From assembly GCA_031553195.1 (NCBI GenBank), contig JAVBLV010000084.1, positions 1 through 38,365 on the forward strand: a stretch of 38,365 bases of DNA, given 5' to 3'. Position 1 is the stretch's first letter, and each line of letters starts with the position of its first letter. The stretch is from JAVBLV01 sp031553195 (GTDB taxonomy: Bacteria; Bacteroidota; Bacteroidia; Bacteroidales; P3). Of the stretch, positions 17,159 to 26,517 are shown piece by piece. Under the pieces are notes generated by a model, which made no database searches, was not told where the DNA came from, and saw only the letters and a list, made by a program, of their open reading frames with translations. Position numbers and translations under genes: made by a program.

Positions 17159-20100
17159 ATGTCAGAAGAATTAAAAACAATCAGACTAAACAAGGTGGCA
17201 AAAGAATTCAATGTCGGTATTGCCAGCTTAGTTGAATATCTTGCAAAAAGGGGCTTCTCTATTGAGAACAGTCCTAATGCAAAGATTTCAAGCGAAATGT
17301 ATGATTTGCTTGCTAACGAGTTCCAGACAGAACGGAAAGTTAAGGAGGAATCAAAAAAGATTAACATTGCAGCCGCTAAAGAGTCTATTGTTATTGAAGC
17401 GAGTAGACCGGAACAGCCAAAAGACGTCGAATCGGAAATGCCCGAGATTTTTATCAAAAACTACGCTAAACCCATTGCCGCAAAAATTCCGAAACCCGCT
17501 CCCGAAGAAAAAACGATTGAAAAATCGCCCGAAAATATAACGGAAAAAGTAATTAATGCAGAAGAGGCGATTGAAGAAGATGCTGTTATTTCGGAGAAAA
17601 CAATCAAAAAGGCTTCAAAATCAAAAAAAACAAATACAGACGAGATTCCCTCAAAAGATGTTGCAGATATAGAAAGCAGCGAGGAAACGAAAGCTATTGA
17701 CAAAAAAGAAACTACAGAAGAGGTAAGCGATAAAGATAAATTTGTTCCGCACATAAAAATTGTTGATAAAATAGATTTAGATTCAATTAATACAAAGAGT
17801 CGTCCAAGCAAGAAATCTGCTAAAAAAGAACAAAAACCAACTAAAGAAGAGAACGAGAAAAAGGCAGTCCAAAAGGATGCTGATACATTGATAAAACAAG
17901 AAGAAGAGATTACCCCTATCAAACCGGAAACAGATGTTTTATCTGATGAACCGTCGACAATCTCTCAACAAAATATTGAAAATGATGGAAAAGATTATGC
18001 CAAAGAATCCGAAACTCCTTCTACTGAAGAAATAGATCCTGACTCCGCCAAAAAAGAAAACTTCATCGAAACCCAATATCAAAAATTAGAAGGCGTAAAA
18101 GTACAAGGAAAAATAGATTTATCTGCCTTCGAAAAACCTAAAAAACAACCTGTTGCCAGTTCATCCGTAAAACCTGAGGAATCGGGTATTGAAAAAAAGA
18201 AAAAACGGAAAAGAATTAAAAAAGAGGCAATTAAAATTGAACATAGCCCGAATCCACAACAAGGATCAAAAAGTCTCGATAAATCTAAAACGGTTATTTC
18301 TAAAGGAAAGAAAGTAAAAACGAGAAAAGAAATTCAACAAAAAGTAGCCGTAGATGAAAACGAGATTGAAAAGCAAATAAAAGAAACGTTAGCCCGGTTA
18401 AACCCTATGGGTAAATCGAAAGCTTCGAAACACCGCAGGGAAAAACGGCAGAATATTAGCGCTCAGATTCACGAAGACCAAATTCGTAAAGAAGAAGATA
18501 AGAAAATACTTAAGGTAACGGAATTTGTAACCGCCAATGAGTTGGCGACAATGATGAATATTTCTGTTAATGAAGTTATTTCAACTTGCATGGCTATAGG
18601 AATGTTTGTGTCTATCAACCAACGTTTGGATGCAGAAGCCATACAATTAATTGCTTCCGAATTCGGATTTAAACTCGACTTTGTCAGCGCCGACGTTGTG
18701 GAAGCAATGCATGAAATTGAAGAAGAAGACAATCCTGAAGACCTTGTGTCACGCCCTCCTGTTGTAACTATAATGGGACACGTAGACCATGGAAAAACGT
18801 CATTATTGGATTACATCAGAAATACAAATGTGATTGCAGGAGAGGCAGGGGGAATTACGCAACACATCGGAGCTTATGAAGTAAAACTAAACGACGGAAG
18901 GAGCATTACATTTTTAGATACTCCCGGACACGAAGCCTTTACTGCTATGAGGGCGCGTGGAGCGAAAATTACGGATATTGCCATCATCGTTATTGCCGCA
19001 GACGATAAAATAATGCCGCAGACGATAGAAGCTATTAATCACGCCCAAGCGGCCGGCGTTCCTATTATTTTTGCCATCAACAAAATAGATAAACCGGCGG
19101 CAAATCCGGACAAGATTAAAGAAGCCTTGGCAGGAATGAACCTTTTGGTGGAAGAATGGGGCGGAAAATATCAAAGCCAGGATATCTCCGCAAAAAAAGG
19201 GATTAATGTTGACGAGTTGCTGGAAAAAGTATTGCTCGAAGCGGAAATCCTTCAGTTGACGGGAAATCCTAAAAAACGCGCCAAAGGAACAATAATAGAA
19301 TCTTCACTGGACAAGGGCCGGGGTTATGTATCTAAAATACTGGTGCAAGACGGAACTATCAAGGTCGGAGATATTGTTTTGGCCGGTTCTACCTCAGGGA
19401 AAGTAAAAGCAATGTATAATGAACGTAATCATATTGTGAAGGAAGCCGGTCCGTCGGCGCCTGTTTTATTATTGGGATTGAACGGCGCTCCTCAAGCAGG
19501 GGATACTTTTAATGTGATGAATAGCGAGAAAGAGGCGAAAGATCTCGCTTCAAGAAGATTACAATTGCAAAGAGAACAGGGAATACGCACTCAGAAACAT
19601 ATTACCCTGGAAGAAATCGGACGACGCATTGCTATAGGAGATTTTAAACAATTAAATTTAATTGTAAAAGCAGATGTAGACGGCTCTGTAGAAGCTCTTT
19701 CAGACTCGTTGCTTAAACTTTCTACCGAGGAGGTGCAAGTAAACATTATTCATAAATCGGTAGGACAGATAACGGAGGGCGACGTACTGTTGGCAACGGC
19801 TTCCAATGCAATTATTATAGGATTCCAGGTACGGCCTTCTATGTCGGCGCGTAAACTGGCCGAAGCAGAAGAAATTGATATTCGGTTATATTCAATTATT
19901 TATAACGCAATCAATGAATTAAAAGATGCTATCGAAGGTATGTTATCGCCGGAAATAGAAGAAAAAATAGTTTGCAATCTGGAAATCCGCGAAGTATTCA
20001 AAATGACAAAAGTTGGAACTATTGCCGGGTGTATGTGTTTAGACGGTAAAATAAACCGTCAAACCAAGGTGCGGATTATTAGAGACGGGATTGTTGTTTA

Positions 20101-20257
20101 TACTGGAAAATTAGCTTCCTTAAGACGGTTTAAAGATGATGTTAAGGAAGTAGCCGCCGGACAGGACTGCGGACTTAATATCGAAAATTTCAACGATATA
20201 AAAGTCGGCGATATCATTGAAGGCTACGAACAAACAGAAGTAAAACGAAAATTATAG
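17159..20257 (+). CDS. infB: Translation initiation factor IF-2
   Basis: A GTPase that brings fMet-tRNA to the 30S subunit and promotes subunit joining. I choose ATG 17159 (MSEELKTIRLNKVAKEFNVG), where IF-2 homology begins; an in-frame ATG at 17057 would add 34 residues without family resemblance. The 1032-aa protein has an IF2_N domain, a long Lys/Glu-rich low-complexity linker (about 60-430), and a second IF2_N-type segment (FVTANELATMMNISVNEVI). The G domain follows, with GHVDHGKT (540-547), DTPGHEAF and NKID (641-644), then the C-terminal beta barrels ending DIIEGYEQTEVKRKL. The linker is long, as is common in Bacteroidetes. Confidence 0.97.
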   Translation: MSEELKTIRLNKVAKEFNVGIASLVEYLAKRGFSIENSPNAKISSEMYDLLANEFQTERKVKEESKKINIAAAKESIVIEASRPEQPKDVESEMPEIFIKNYAKPIAAKIPKPAPEEKTIEKSPENITEKVINAEEAIEEDAVISEKTIKKASKSKKTNTDEIPSKDVADIESSEETKAIDKKETTEEVSDKDKFVPHIKIVDKIDLDSINTKSRPSKKSAKKEQKPTKEENEKKAVQKDADTLIKQEEEITPIKPETDVLSDEPSTISQQNIENDGKDYAKESETPSTEEIDPDSAKKENFIETQYQKLEGVKVQGKIDLSAFEKPKKQPVASSSVKPEESGIEKKKKRKRIKKEAIKIEHSPNPQQGSKSLDKSKTVISKGKKVKTRKEIQQKVAVDENEIEKQIKETLARLNPMGKSKASKHRREKRQNISAQIHEDQIRKEEDKKILKVTEFVTANELATMMNISVNEVISTCMAIGMFVSINQRLDAEAIQLIASEFGFKLDFVSADVVEAMHEIEEEDNPEDLVSRPPVVTIMGHVDHGKTSLLDYIRNTNVIAGEAGGITQHIGAYEVKLNDGRSITFLDTPGHEAFTAMRARGAKITDIAIIVIAADDKIMPQTIEAINHAQAAGVPIIFAINKIDKPAANPDKIKEALAGMNLLVEEWGGKYQSQDISAKKGINVDELLEKVLLEAEILQLTGNPKKRAKGTIIESSLDKGRGYVSKILVQDGTIKVGDIVLAGSTSGKVKAMYNERNHIVKEAGPSAPVLLLGLNGAPQAGDTFNVMNSEKEAKDLASRRLQLQREQGIRTQKHITLEEIGRRIAIGDFKQLNLIVKADVDGSVEALSDSLLKLSTEEVQVNIIHKSVGQITEGDVLLATASNAIIIGFQVRPSMSARKLAEAEEIDIRLYSIIYNAINELKDAIEGMLSPEIEEKIVCNLEIREVFKMTKVGTIAGCMCLDGKINRQTKVRIIRDGIVVYTGKLASLRRFKDDVKEVAAGQDCGLNIENFNDIKVGDIIEGYEQTEVKRKL

Positions 20258-20278
20258 AAAATTCAGACTATAAATAAC

Positions 20279-20350
20279 GCCCCTATAGTTCAACGGATAG
20301 AACGAAAGTTTCCTAAACTTTAAATCCAAGTTCGATTCTTGGTGGGGGTA
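20279..20350 (+). tRNA. tRNA-Arg (anticodon CCT)
   Basis: A complete cloverleaf is visible: acceptor GCCCCTA (20279-20285) with TGGGGGT (20343-20349), including U-G and G-U wobbles; D stem GTTC/GAAC (20288-20291, 20300-20303); anticodon stem AAAGT/ACTTT with loop TTCCTAA, anticodon CCT at 20312-20314; T stem CCAAG/CTTGG with loop TTCGATT. The discriminator is A20350 and CCA is not encoded, usual for this phylum. It decodes AGG and lies 21 nt after infB. Confidence 0.93.
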
Positions 20351-20382
20351 CTTTTTGGAAACAATTTCTTTCATAACTTGAG

Positions 20383-20466
20383 AGACTGTTTAAAAAGTCA
20401 TTTTAACTGCAAAAGTTGTGTTTGTTCTCAAATTTGTGGTTGTATTGCGTGACTTCTAGGCAGTCT
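20383..20466 (+). other. Stem-loop downstream of tRNA-Arg
   Basis: AGACTG (20383-20388) pairs with CAGTCT (20461-20466), and inside it AAGTCA (20395-20400) pairs with TGACTT (20450-20455). The rest of the roughly 84-nt segment is unpaired as far as I can see. It may be a processing or termination structure after the tRNA, a small RNA or a repeat remnant. Confidence 0.35.
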
Positions 20467-20544
20467 TTCAACGTTTAAACGTACATTGAACGATCGGAAA
20501 TTGAAATAAAAGACCTATTAAACAATGATAAATTCTGCATTTAT

Positions 20545-21654
20545 ATGTCAAAAGTTTATTTTACAGATTTACGTACAAAACCGGGACGTAGCTTGCTGGA
20601 CAAATTAGAATTATTGGTTAAAAAAGCAGGAATTGAGGAAATAGATTTCAATAACAAATTCACTGCCGTTAAAATTCATTTTGGCGAACCGGGAAATTTA
20701 TCTTACATACGTCCTAACTATGCCGCCCGGTTGGTTCAATTTCTTCAAAAAAAAGGGGCCAAAGTCTTCTTAACCGATTCCAATACGCTATACCTCGGAC
20801 GTCGTTCAAATGCGGTTGACCATTTGCAAAGCGCAATGGGAAATGGATTTAATCCTATTGCCGTACCTTGTCCCGTTATTATTGCAGATGGATTGAAAGC
20901 AATCGATTTTCGCGAAATAGTTATCGACTGTGAATACTGTAAGAGCGCTAAAATCGGATCTGCCATAGCCGATGCGGATATTGTTATTTCAATGACTCAT
21001 TTTAAAGGACATGAACAAACCGGATTTGGCGGCTCCCTCAAAAATTTGGGAATGGGGTCTGCTTCGGCGGCCGGCAAAATGGATATGCATTCTTCTTCAA
21101 AACCGGTTATTGAAACAAAAAATTGCACTTCGTGCGGACAATGTATAAAATACTGCGCCTCCAATGCCATTGAATTCAATACAAATAAAAAAGCAATCAT
21201 TAATTATGAAAGATGCGTCGGTTGCGGGCAATGTATTGCAGTCTGCCAGTTCGATGCGGCGCAAGTTGTGTGGAATAGTTCCTCTGATATCACAAACTGT
21301 AAAATAGCCGAATACTCTTTAGCCGTAATCAAAGGGAAACCGAATTTTCATATCAATTTTATTATGGATATATCTCCTTTATGCGATTGCTGGGGACATA
21401 ATGACGCCGCTATCGTTCCGAATATCGGTATTGCGGCTTCGTTTGATCCGGTTGCATTGGATAAAGCCTGCGTCGATATGGTTACCGACGCTCCCGTAAT
21501 CCAGGGATCATGTATCCATGTTCAAGAAAATAAGGTATTACAGGGAATAGATAAATTTAATTTATTGCATCCTAAAACGAATTGGAAAACGGGATTGGAA
21601 CACGCGGAAAAAATCGGATTGGGACAAATGGATTACGAATTGATAACCGTTTAA
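20545..21654 (+). CDS. DUF362 protein with two [4Fe-4S] ferredoxin motifs
   Basis: A 369-aa iron-sulphur protein of unknown reaction. The N-terminal DUF362 domain (about 40-180) contains VKIHFGEPGNLSYIRP, KVFLTDSNTLY and FKGHEQTGFGGSLKNLGMG. It is followed by two ferredoxin motifs, CTSCGQCIKYC (Cys194, 197, 200, 204) and CVGCGQCIAVC (Cys224, 227, 230, 234), each able to hold one [4Fe-4S] cluster. The C-terminal part resumes DUF362 with PNIGIAASFDPVALDKACVD. No signal peptide is seen, so it is probably cytoplasmic. No obvious operon partner: the neighbours are the tRNA and a flippase on the same strand 82 nt away. Such proteins are common in anaerobes and are presumed redox proteins. Confidence 0.88.
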   Translation: MSKVYFTDLRTKPGRSLLDKLELLVKKAGIEEIDFNNKFTAVKIHFGEPGNLSYIRPNYAARLVQFLQKKGAKVFLTDSNTLYLGRRSNAVDHLQSAMGNGFNPIAVPCPVIIADGLKAIDFREIVIDCEYCKSAKIGSAIADADIVISMTHFKGHEQTGFGGSLKNLGMGSASAAGKMDMHSSSKPVIETKNCTSCGQCIKYCASNAIEFNTNKKAIINYERCVGCGQCIAVCQFDAAQVVWNSSSDITNCKIAEYSLAVIKGKPNFHINFIMDISPLCDCWGHNDAAIVPNIGIAASFDPVALDKACVDMVTDAPVIQGSCIHVQENKVLQGIDKFNLLHPKTNWKTGLEHAEKIGLGQMDYELITV

Positions 21655-21736
21655 CTTTACGAGTCTTAAAGATATTTATTTTGCTCGTTTTTTAGTGATT
21701 TTCGAATAAAACGAAGAGCGAAAATTTTAACTTTCC

Positions 21737-23188
21737 ATGCAGAAGAAATTACTTTCGAGTTTATTCTTATTTCTACTTTTCAACCTCCTTGTTAAGCCCT
21801 TCTGGATATTAGGAATCGATGTAGGGGTTTATAATGCGGTTGGGGCGCAAGAGTATGGATTTTATTTTGCCATTTTCAACTTTTCCCTCTTATTCAATAT
21901 TTTATTGGATTTGGGGGTGACCAATTTCAATAGCCGTAATATCGCTCAAAACACAAAATTGATAACCAAGCATTTATCAGGAATAGTGGTATTGAAGTTA
22001 GGGTTAGGATTATTATTTACGATTATCACGTTTGGCGTTGGATTGATTATAGGATACGATTCTCGCCAGTTTTATTTTCTGGGATTGATGTGTATAAATC
22101 AATTTTTATGCTCGTTCATTTTATATTTGCGTTCAAATTTAGGCGGACTATTGCTGTTTAAAACCGATAGTTTTTTATCAATCCTGGACAGGATATTAAT
22201 GATCCTTTTTTGCGGCATCTTGTTATGGGGTAATGTCACATCCCAACCGTTTAAGATAGAATGGTTTGTTTATTGCCAGACAGCGGCCTACATGATTACT
22301 TTAATCGTCGCTTTTATTTTGGTTGCCCAAAAAGCAAAATTCAAGCGTTTTTCTTGGAATATTCCATTCTATATTGCTATTATCAAACAAAGTTTTCCAT
22401 TTGCAATACTGGTTTTATTAATGTCTTTTTATAACCGCATTGATTCTGTAATGTTAGAGCGTTTATTGCCGGGAACCGAAGGCGACTATCAGTCGGGAAT
22501 TTATGCAGGAGCCTATCGTTTGTTAGATTCTGTAAACATGATTGCCTATTTATTTTCAGTCCCTCTATTGCCTATTTTTGCCAAAATGTTGAAAGCTAAA
22601 GAAAATATTCAGGATATCGCAAAGCTTGCCTTTACTCTTATTTTTATTATATCTGTTTCATGCGCGGTTACTTTTCATTTTCATGCATCTCAATTAATGG
22701 CGGCTTTGTATAAAGAAAATATCCCGGAGTCGGCGCAAATATTCAGATTCCTAATACTGGGCTTTATCCCTATTTCTACAACTTATATTTTTGGAACGCT
22801 GCTAACGGCCGACAAACAACTTAAATATTTGAATTTAATTGCATTAGGCGGAATGACGCTAAATATTGTTTTAGACCTGATCTTAATTCCCAACCTTAAA
22901 GCGGTGGGAACGGCTTATTCGAGTTTAATTACCCAAACAACAACGGCTCTCATGCAAGTCTTATTTGTTGTTTATCTTTTCAAATTTGCAGTTAATAGGA
23001 AATACCTGCTCAAATTAGTTTTGTTTATTTGTGGAATAATAGTAGCCAACATAATCCTTTCACATGTTCATACTTATTGGATATCTGCGTTTTGTATTAT
23101 TTTTCTAAGCGCGATAATATTAACGTTCGGACTAGGATTAATAAGCGTCAAAAATATCATAGCCTTTGTTAAAAGCATTCATTTCTAG
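21737..23188 (+). CDS. Polysaccharide flippase (Wzx/MOP superfamily)
   Basis: A 483-aa membrane protein with about 12-14 hydrophobic segments, matching polysaccharide exporters of the MOP superfamily, which flip lipid-linked sugar units across the inner membrane. Diagnostic stretches are AVGAQEYGFYFAIFNFSLLF near the N-terminus, LLDLGVTNFNSRNIAQ, the second-half repeat start SFPFAILVLLMSFYNRIDSVM, and YAGAYRLLDSVNMIAYLFSVPLLPIFAKML. It is followed by a chain-length protein and an O-antigen ligase, so the three probably serve one surface glycan. No glycosyltransferase lies between them. The individual glycan cannot be predicted. Confidence 0.85.
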   Translation: MQKKLLSSLFLFLLFNLLVKPFWILGIDVGVYNAVGAQEYGFYFAIFNFSLLFNILLDLGVTNFNSRNIAQNTKLITKHLSGIVVLKLGLGLLFTIITFGVGLIIGYDSRQFYFLGLMCINQFLCSFILYLRSNLGGLLLFKTDSFLSILDRILMILFCGILLWGNVTSQPFKIEWFVYCQTAAYMITLIVAFILVAQKAKFKRFSWNIPFYIAIIKQSFPFAILVLLMSFYNRIDSVMLERLLPGTEGDYQSGIYAGAYRLLDSVNMIAYLFSVPLLPIFAKMLKAKENIQDIAKLAFTLIFIISVSCAVTFHFHASQLMAALYKENIPESAQIFRFLILGFIPISTTYIFGTLLTADKQLKYLNLIALGGMTLNIVLDLILIPNLKAVGTAYSSLITQTTTALMQVLFVVYLFKFAVNRKYLLKLVLFICGIIVANIILSHVHTYWISAFCIIFLSAIILTFGLGLISVKNIIAFVKSIHF

Positions 23189-23204
23189 TCTGCCAAAATT
23201 TGAC

Positions 23205-23212
23205 TATCTTTG
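23205..23212 (+). promoter_or_regulatory. -7 box upstream of the chain-length gene
   Basis: TATCTTTG matches TAnnTTTG and lies 36 nt before the ATG at 23248. The -33 position holds only a weak TTT (23182-23184) at the flippase stop. A separate promoter for the Wzz-ligase pair is plausible. Confidence 0.4.
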
Positions 23213-23247
23213 CAAGCCTTAATAATTTAATCTAAATAATCTGTAAA

Positions 23248-24273
23248 ATGGAATCTACAAACAATACGGGAGATTTTAATTTAATATCAATGCTACGCTT
23301 TTTATGGAAATGGAGGAAGATTCTACTGATCGTATTTGCCGTATCTTGCGTGGCATCTGTAATTATTTCTTTTCTGATAACTCCAAAATACGAGTCGGTA
23401 TTAATTGTTATCCCGTCTCAAATGGGATCCATCTCACGTTCTACCCTTGTAGCGTCTCAATACACAAAAGATTTGATGGATTACGGAAAAGAAGAAGATT
23501 GCGAGCATCTGATACAAATTATGAATTCCTCGACCATTATAAGTAATGTGTGTAATCATTTCAATTTAATGGAACATTATGGGATAAATCCCAATTTGCC
23601 GTATAAAAATACCCGATTAAATAATAAATACATCAATAATATTTCTATTAAACGGACAGAGAATATAGCCGTAAAAATTACGGTGAGAGATAAAGATCCG
23701 GAAGTTGCCATGAAAATAGCAAATTACATAGGGGAACAATATGACGAGCTATGTAATAAAATGAAAGAAGAACGTACCCAGAAAGCATTAGCAATAGTAA
23801 CTTCCGCCCGCGAAAGAATCGCCGCAGAGTCGGCGGCGCTGGCGGATAGCTTAAATCAAATACATGCCAAAGGATTGATTAGTTATGACAATATGGCCGA
23901 CCGCTTTTCGCAACAATTGGCAAAAGAAGTTGCCGCAGGAAATATGACGGCAATAAACCGTTTGACTAAATATCTCGAGCCTTTTTCGGAATACGGAGGA
24001 CCATACTTACGCTTAAGAGGGCTTTTAGATACAAAAGCGGATGAAATAAAAGAACTGGACTTGAAATATCTGGAAGTCTTGGCAGACGCCAAGCAAGAAT
24101 TCTCATATAAATATATCGTAGACGAACCCTATGTCCCGGATCAAAAAGTGTATCCAACTCGACCCTTGATTGTCTTAGTTTCAACGTTATCGGCCATATT
24201 AATGGCAATTATTATATTGCTGTTTGTGGAAAGACGCAAATCGTTTCTACAAAAATTCAAAGAGGAAAACTAA
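23248..24273 (+). CDS. Chain-length determinant protein (Wzz/GumC family)
   Basis: An inner-membrane polysaccharide co-polymerase that sets glycan chain length. The 341-aa protein has TM1 at about 24-46 (ILLIVFAVSCVASVIISFLI), the family pattern ITPKYES after it, a periplasmic domain rich in coiled coil (about 150-290), a Pro-rich segment VDEPYVPDQKVYPTRP before TM2, and TM2 at about 305-327. It has no cytoplasmic tyrosine-kinase domain, so it is the Wzz rather than the Wzc type. It is followed after 9 nt by the ligase gene. Confidence 0.88.
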   Translation: MESTNNTGDFNLISMLRFLWKWRKILLIVFAVSCVASVIISFLITPKYESVLIVIPSQMGSISRSTLVASQYTKDLMDYGKEEDCEHLIQIMNSSTIISNVCNHFNLMEHYGINPNLPYKNTRLNNKYINNISIKRTENIAVKITVRDKDPEVAMKIANYIGEQYDELCNKMKEERTQKALAIVTSARERIAAESAALADSLNQIHAKGLISYDNMADRFSQQLAKEVAAGNMTAINRLTKYLEPFSEYGGPYLRLRGLLDTKADEIKELDLKYLEVLADAKQEFSYKYIVDEPYVPDQKVYPTRPLIVLVSTLSAILMAIIILLFVERRKSFLQKFKEEN

Positions 24274-24282
24274 CCTATCCCA

Positions 24283-25791
24283 ATGATAAAGATTTTTCGG
24301 GATCTATTTTACGACGCCTTTACAGGGAAGTACAAAAAAGAAAATATCTTTGTGCTTATTTTCTGTTGTTGCTACCTTGCTGTTATTTCATTATTTTTAA
24401 TCGAAGAAGATAATTTCATCATTCTTCTCGCTCCTTTTATCATATTGGGCATTTTTCTGTTTATCTTTAGATTAGACTATGTATTATTAGTAATAACGTT
24501 ATTAACGCCTTTCGCCATGGATATGAACATCTTCGAGCAGAATCGATTATCCATTCCCACCGAACCGATAATAATCCTTTTTACCTTCTGTTTTCTCATA
24601 AAAATAATACTTGATGGAAAATATGACAAAAAGATACTCAAACACCCTGTTTCCATAGTTATCTTCCTTTCCATTTTATGGATGTTGATTTCATCTGCTT
24701 TTAGCACCTTGCCATTGGTTTCTTTTAAATACACCATTGCCCGTATCTGGTTTCTGATCCCTTTCTTTTATGCCATCATATTATTATTCAAACAAACAGA
24801 AAAAAGGATGTTACAATTTTTTTGGTGTTATTGTTTCTCTTTTTTTATTGTACTGATCATTTGTTCTGTAAAATTCGCCATGGTTGGCTTCAAATTTCAA
24901 TATGCGCATCATATCATGTATCCGTTGTATAATGATCACACCATTTATGGAGCTGTTATTGCCATGTTTATTCCCCCTATATACTTCTTTTGCGCGAATA
25001 GGAAAACTTTTAAATACAGTTTATATACATTGGTTCCCGTCCTCTCTATATTTTTGATAGCCTTGCTGTTGTCTTATTCCAGGGCGGCATGGTTAAGCGT
25101 CGGATTTGCTATTGGCATGTATGTTGTTATCCGGCTTAAAATCAATATGAAATGGATCTTTTTAGGAGTATGTTTATTTGGCGTCGGCTACGTATATCAT
25201 CAAAACGAAGTTATACAAAAATTGGAAAAAAATCAGCAAGATTCGTCAGGAAATATCTCGGAACAACTGCAATCTATTTCGAATATTTCTACCGATGCAT
25301 CTAATCTGGAACGCCTAAATCGTTGGGCGAGCGCTTTCCGGATGATTGAAGAGAGACCGTTTTTTGGATTCGGCCCCGGAACATATCAATTCAATTACGC
25401 CTCTTACCAAAAATCATATCAATTATCTCCGGTAAGCACAAATAGAGGAGATTTAGGGAACGCCCATAGCGAATATTTTACTCCTTTGGTAGATTCGGGA
25501 ATATTTGGGAGTGTTCTGACGTTATTAATTTTTATTTTCACGTTCAGGACAGGGGTTAGGGTATATCGGTCTGCCGAAAGTAAAAAAATCCAAATACTTG
25601 CATTGTCGCTTACTTTAGGACTATTTACATATTACGTGCACGGTTTGGTAAATAATTTTTTAGATTCTGATAAAGCTTCCATTCCTTTTTGGGGATTTAC
25701 GGCAGCCATTGTAGCAATGGATCTATATTTCCCTAAGCAAAAAAAAGACCCGTTGTTAGAAAATAGGGTCGCGGAAAAAATTCAAATTTGA
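24283..25791 (+). CDS. O-antigen ligase / Wzy-type polymerase
   Basis: A 502-aa polytopic membrane protein (about 11-12 helices) with the Wzy_C/WaaL layout: a large periplasmic loop after LLSYSRAAWLSVGFAIGMYV and the family core RWASAFRMIEERPFFGFGPG with a downstream NAHSEYFTPLVDSGIFGSV. The conserved Arg and His of these loops are part of the glycan transfer machinery in this superfamily. Whether it ligates O-antigen to lipid A-core or polymerises repeats cannot be told from sequence alone. It sits 9 nt after the Wzz-type gene. Confidence 0.87.
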   Translation: MIKIFRDLFYDAFTGKYKKENIFVLIFCCCYLAVISLFLIEEDNFIILLAPFIILGIFLFIFRLDYVLLVITLLTPFAMDMNIFEQNRLSIPTEPIIILFTFCFLIKIILDGKYDKKILKHPVSIVIFLSILWMLISSAFSTLPLVSFKYTIARIWFLIPFFYAIILLFKQTEKRMLQFFWCYCFSFFIVLIICSVKFAMVGFKFQYAHHIMYPLYNDHTIYGAVIAMFIPPIYFFCANRKTFKYSLYTLVPVLSIFLIALLLSYSRAAWLSVGFAIGMYVVIRLKINMKWIFLGVCLFGVGYVYHQNEVIQKLEKNQQDSSGNISEQLQSISNISTDASNLERLNRWASAFRMIEERPFFGFGPGTYQFNYASYQKSYQLSPVSTNRGDLGNAHSEYFTPLVDSGIFGSVLTLLIFIFTFRTGVRVYRSAESKKIQILALSLTLGLFTYYVHGLVNNFLDSDKASIPFWGFTAAIVAMDLYFPKQKKDPLLENRVAEKIQI

Positions 25792-25796
25792 ATTCC

Positions 25797-26240
25797 ATGA
25801 ACAGTAAGGGTTTGAAAAATATAATATACATCGGGTCCGGATTTATTTGCATAGGATTAGGCTGTATTGGAATAGTTTTGCCTGTATTGCCTACAACTCC
25901 GTTTTTATTATTAGCCCTTCTTTGTTTTAGCAAAGGCTCTAACCGGTTTTATCATTGGTTTTCTTCTACCGGATTATATAAAAAATATTTGAGCGATTTT
26001 ATAAAAACCAGATCAATGAAGTTAAAAGCCAAGATTAGCATTTTGATAATGGCTAGTCTTGTGTTGATTGTTGTCTTTGTAGTGAGTCCTTTAATATGGA
26101 TCAAAGCGTTGATTTTATGGTTAATGGGGATAAAATATTATTACTTCATATTTAAGATAAAAACAATAAAGAGCGCGAATTCCTCCCCTTCTCTTTCTTC
26201 AAAAAAGAAACTTTCCCCGAAAAACTCTCTTCAATCATAG
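25797..26240 (+). CDS. DUF454 (YbaN-like) inner-membrane protein
   Basis: A 147-aa small membrane protein. It starts NSKGLKNIIYIGSGFICIGLG and has the DUF454 signature GIVLPVLPTTPFLLLALLCFSKGS, then SSTGLYKKYLSDF and two further hydrophobic segments (about 80-120). The tail is Ser/Lys-rich. I use ATG 25797; a TTG at 25788 would overlap the previous stop. It is 5 nt after the ligase gene, so it is probably co-transcribed, but a link to glycan export is not established. Function of the family is unknown. Confidence 0.85.
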   Translation: MNSKGLKNIIYIGSGFICIGLGCIGIVLPVLPTTPFLLLALLCFSKGSNRFYHWFSSTGLYKKYLSDFIKTRSMKLKAKISILIMASLVLIVVFVVSPLIWIKALILWLMGIKYYYFIFKIKTIKSANSSPSLSSKKKLSPKNSLQS

Positions 26241-26369
26241 TTTTACTCTTAGTATCTAAGAATAGCGCTGGATCAAGAGATGCCGGTACTTTACAATTAT
26301 CTTGCCAAGATACATTTTGCGTCTTTATACTAAACCGTTATCATATTGCATAATTAATTCTCTTAAAAA

Positions 26370-26394
26370 GAAAATGGACTTAAAAGCCATTTTC
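26370..26394 (+). terminator. Hairpin, possible terminator after the polysaccharide operon
   Basis: GAAAATGG (26370-26377) pairs perfectly with CCATTTTC (26387-26394) across 9 nt. It lacks a long U-run beyond the TTTTC in the stem. It lies between the DUF454 stop and the aldolase promoter, the expected place for a transcript end. Confidence 0.4.
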
Positions 26395-26476
26395 ATATAA
26401 CTATTTGCAAAACAAATTAATGATATCTTTCAAATAAATATTTTACGGCTATCCTATTTTTGAACTAAAAACTTGC

Positions 26477-26484
26477 TAAATTTG
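26477..26484 (+). promoter_or_regulatory. -7 box of the aldolase gene
   Basis: TAAATTTG matches TAnnTTTG, 33 nt before the ATG at 26518. No clear -33 element is seen at 19-21 bp; a TTTG at 26459-26462 is too close. Confidence 0.4.
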
Positions 26485-26517
26485 TTTCTTTAATGTGTAA
26501 CCTAAAACAGTTTTAAT

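Noticed and set aside
17113..17922. Two antisense open frames (114 and 153 aa) opposite the infB linker
   Set aside because: They lie opposite the Lys/Glu-rich low-complexity part of infB, have Ser/Phe/Ile-rich translations and no family resemblance; an artefact of biased codons on the coding strand.
20279..20350. tRNA-Arg as the attachment site of the left island
   Set aside because: The island is 15 kb away and no copy of the tRNA 3' end is seen near it.
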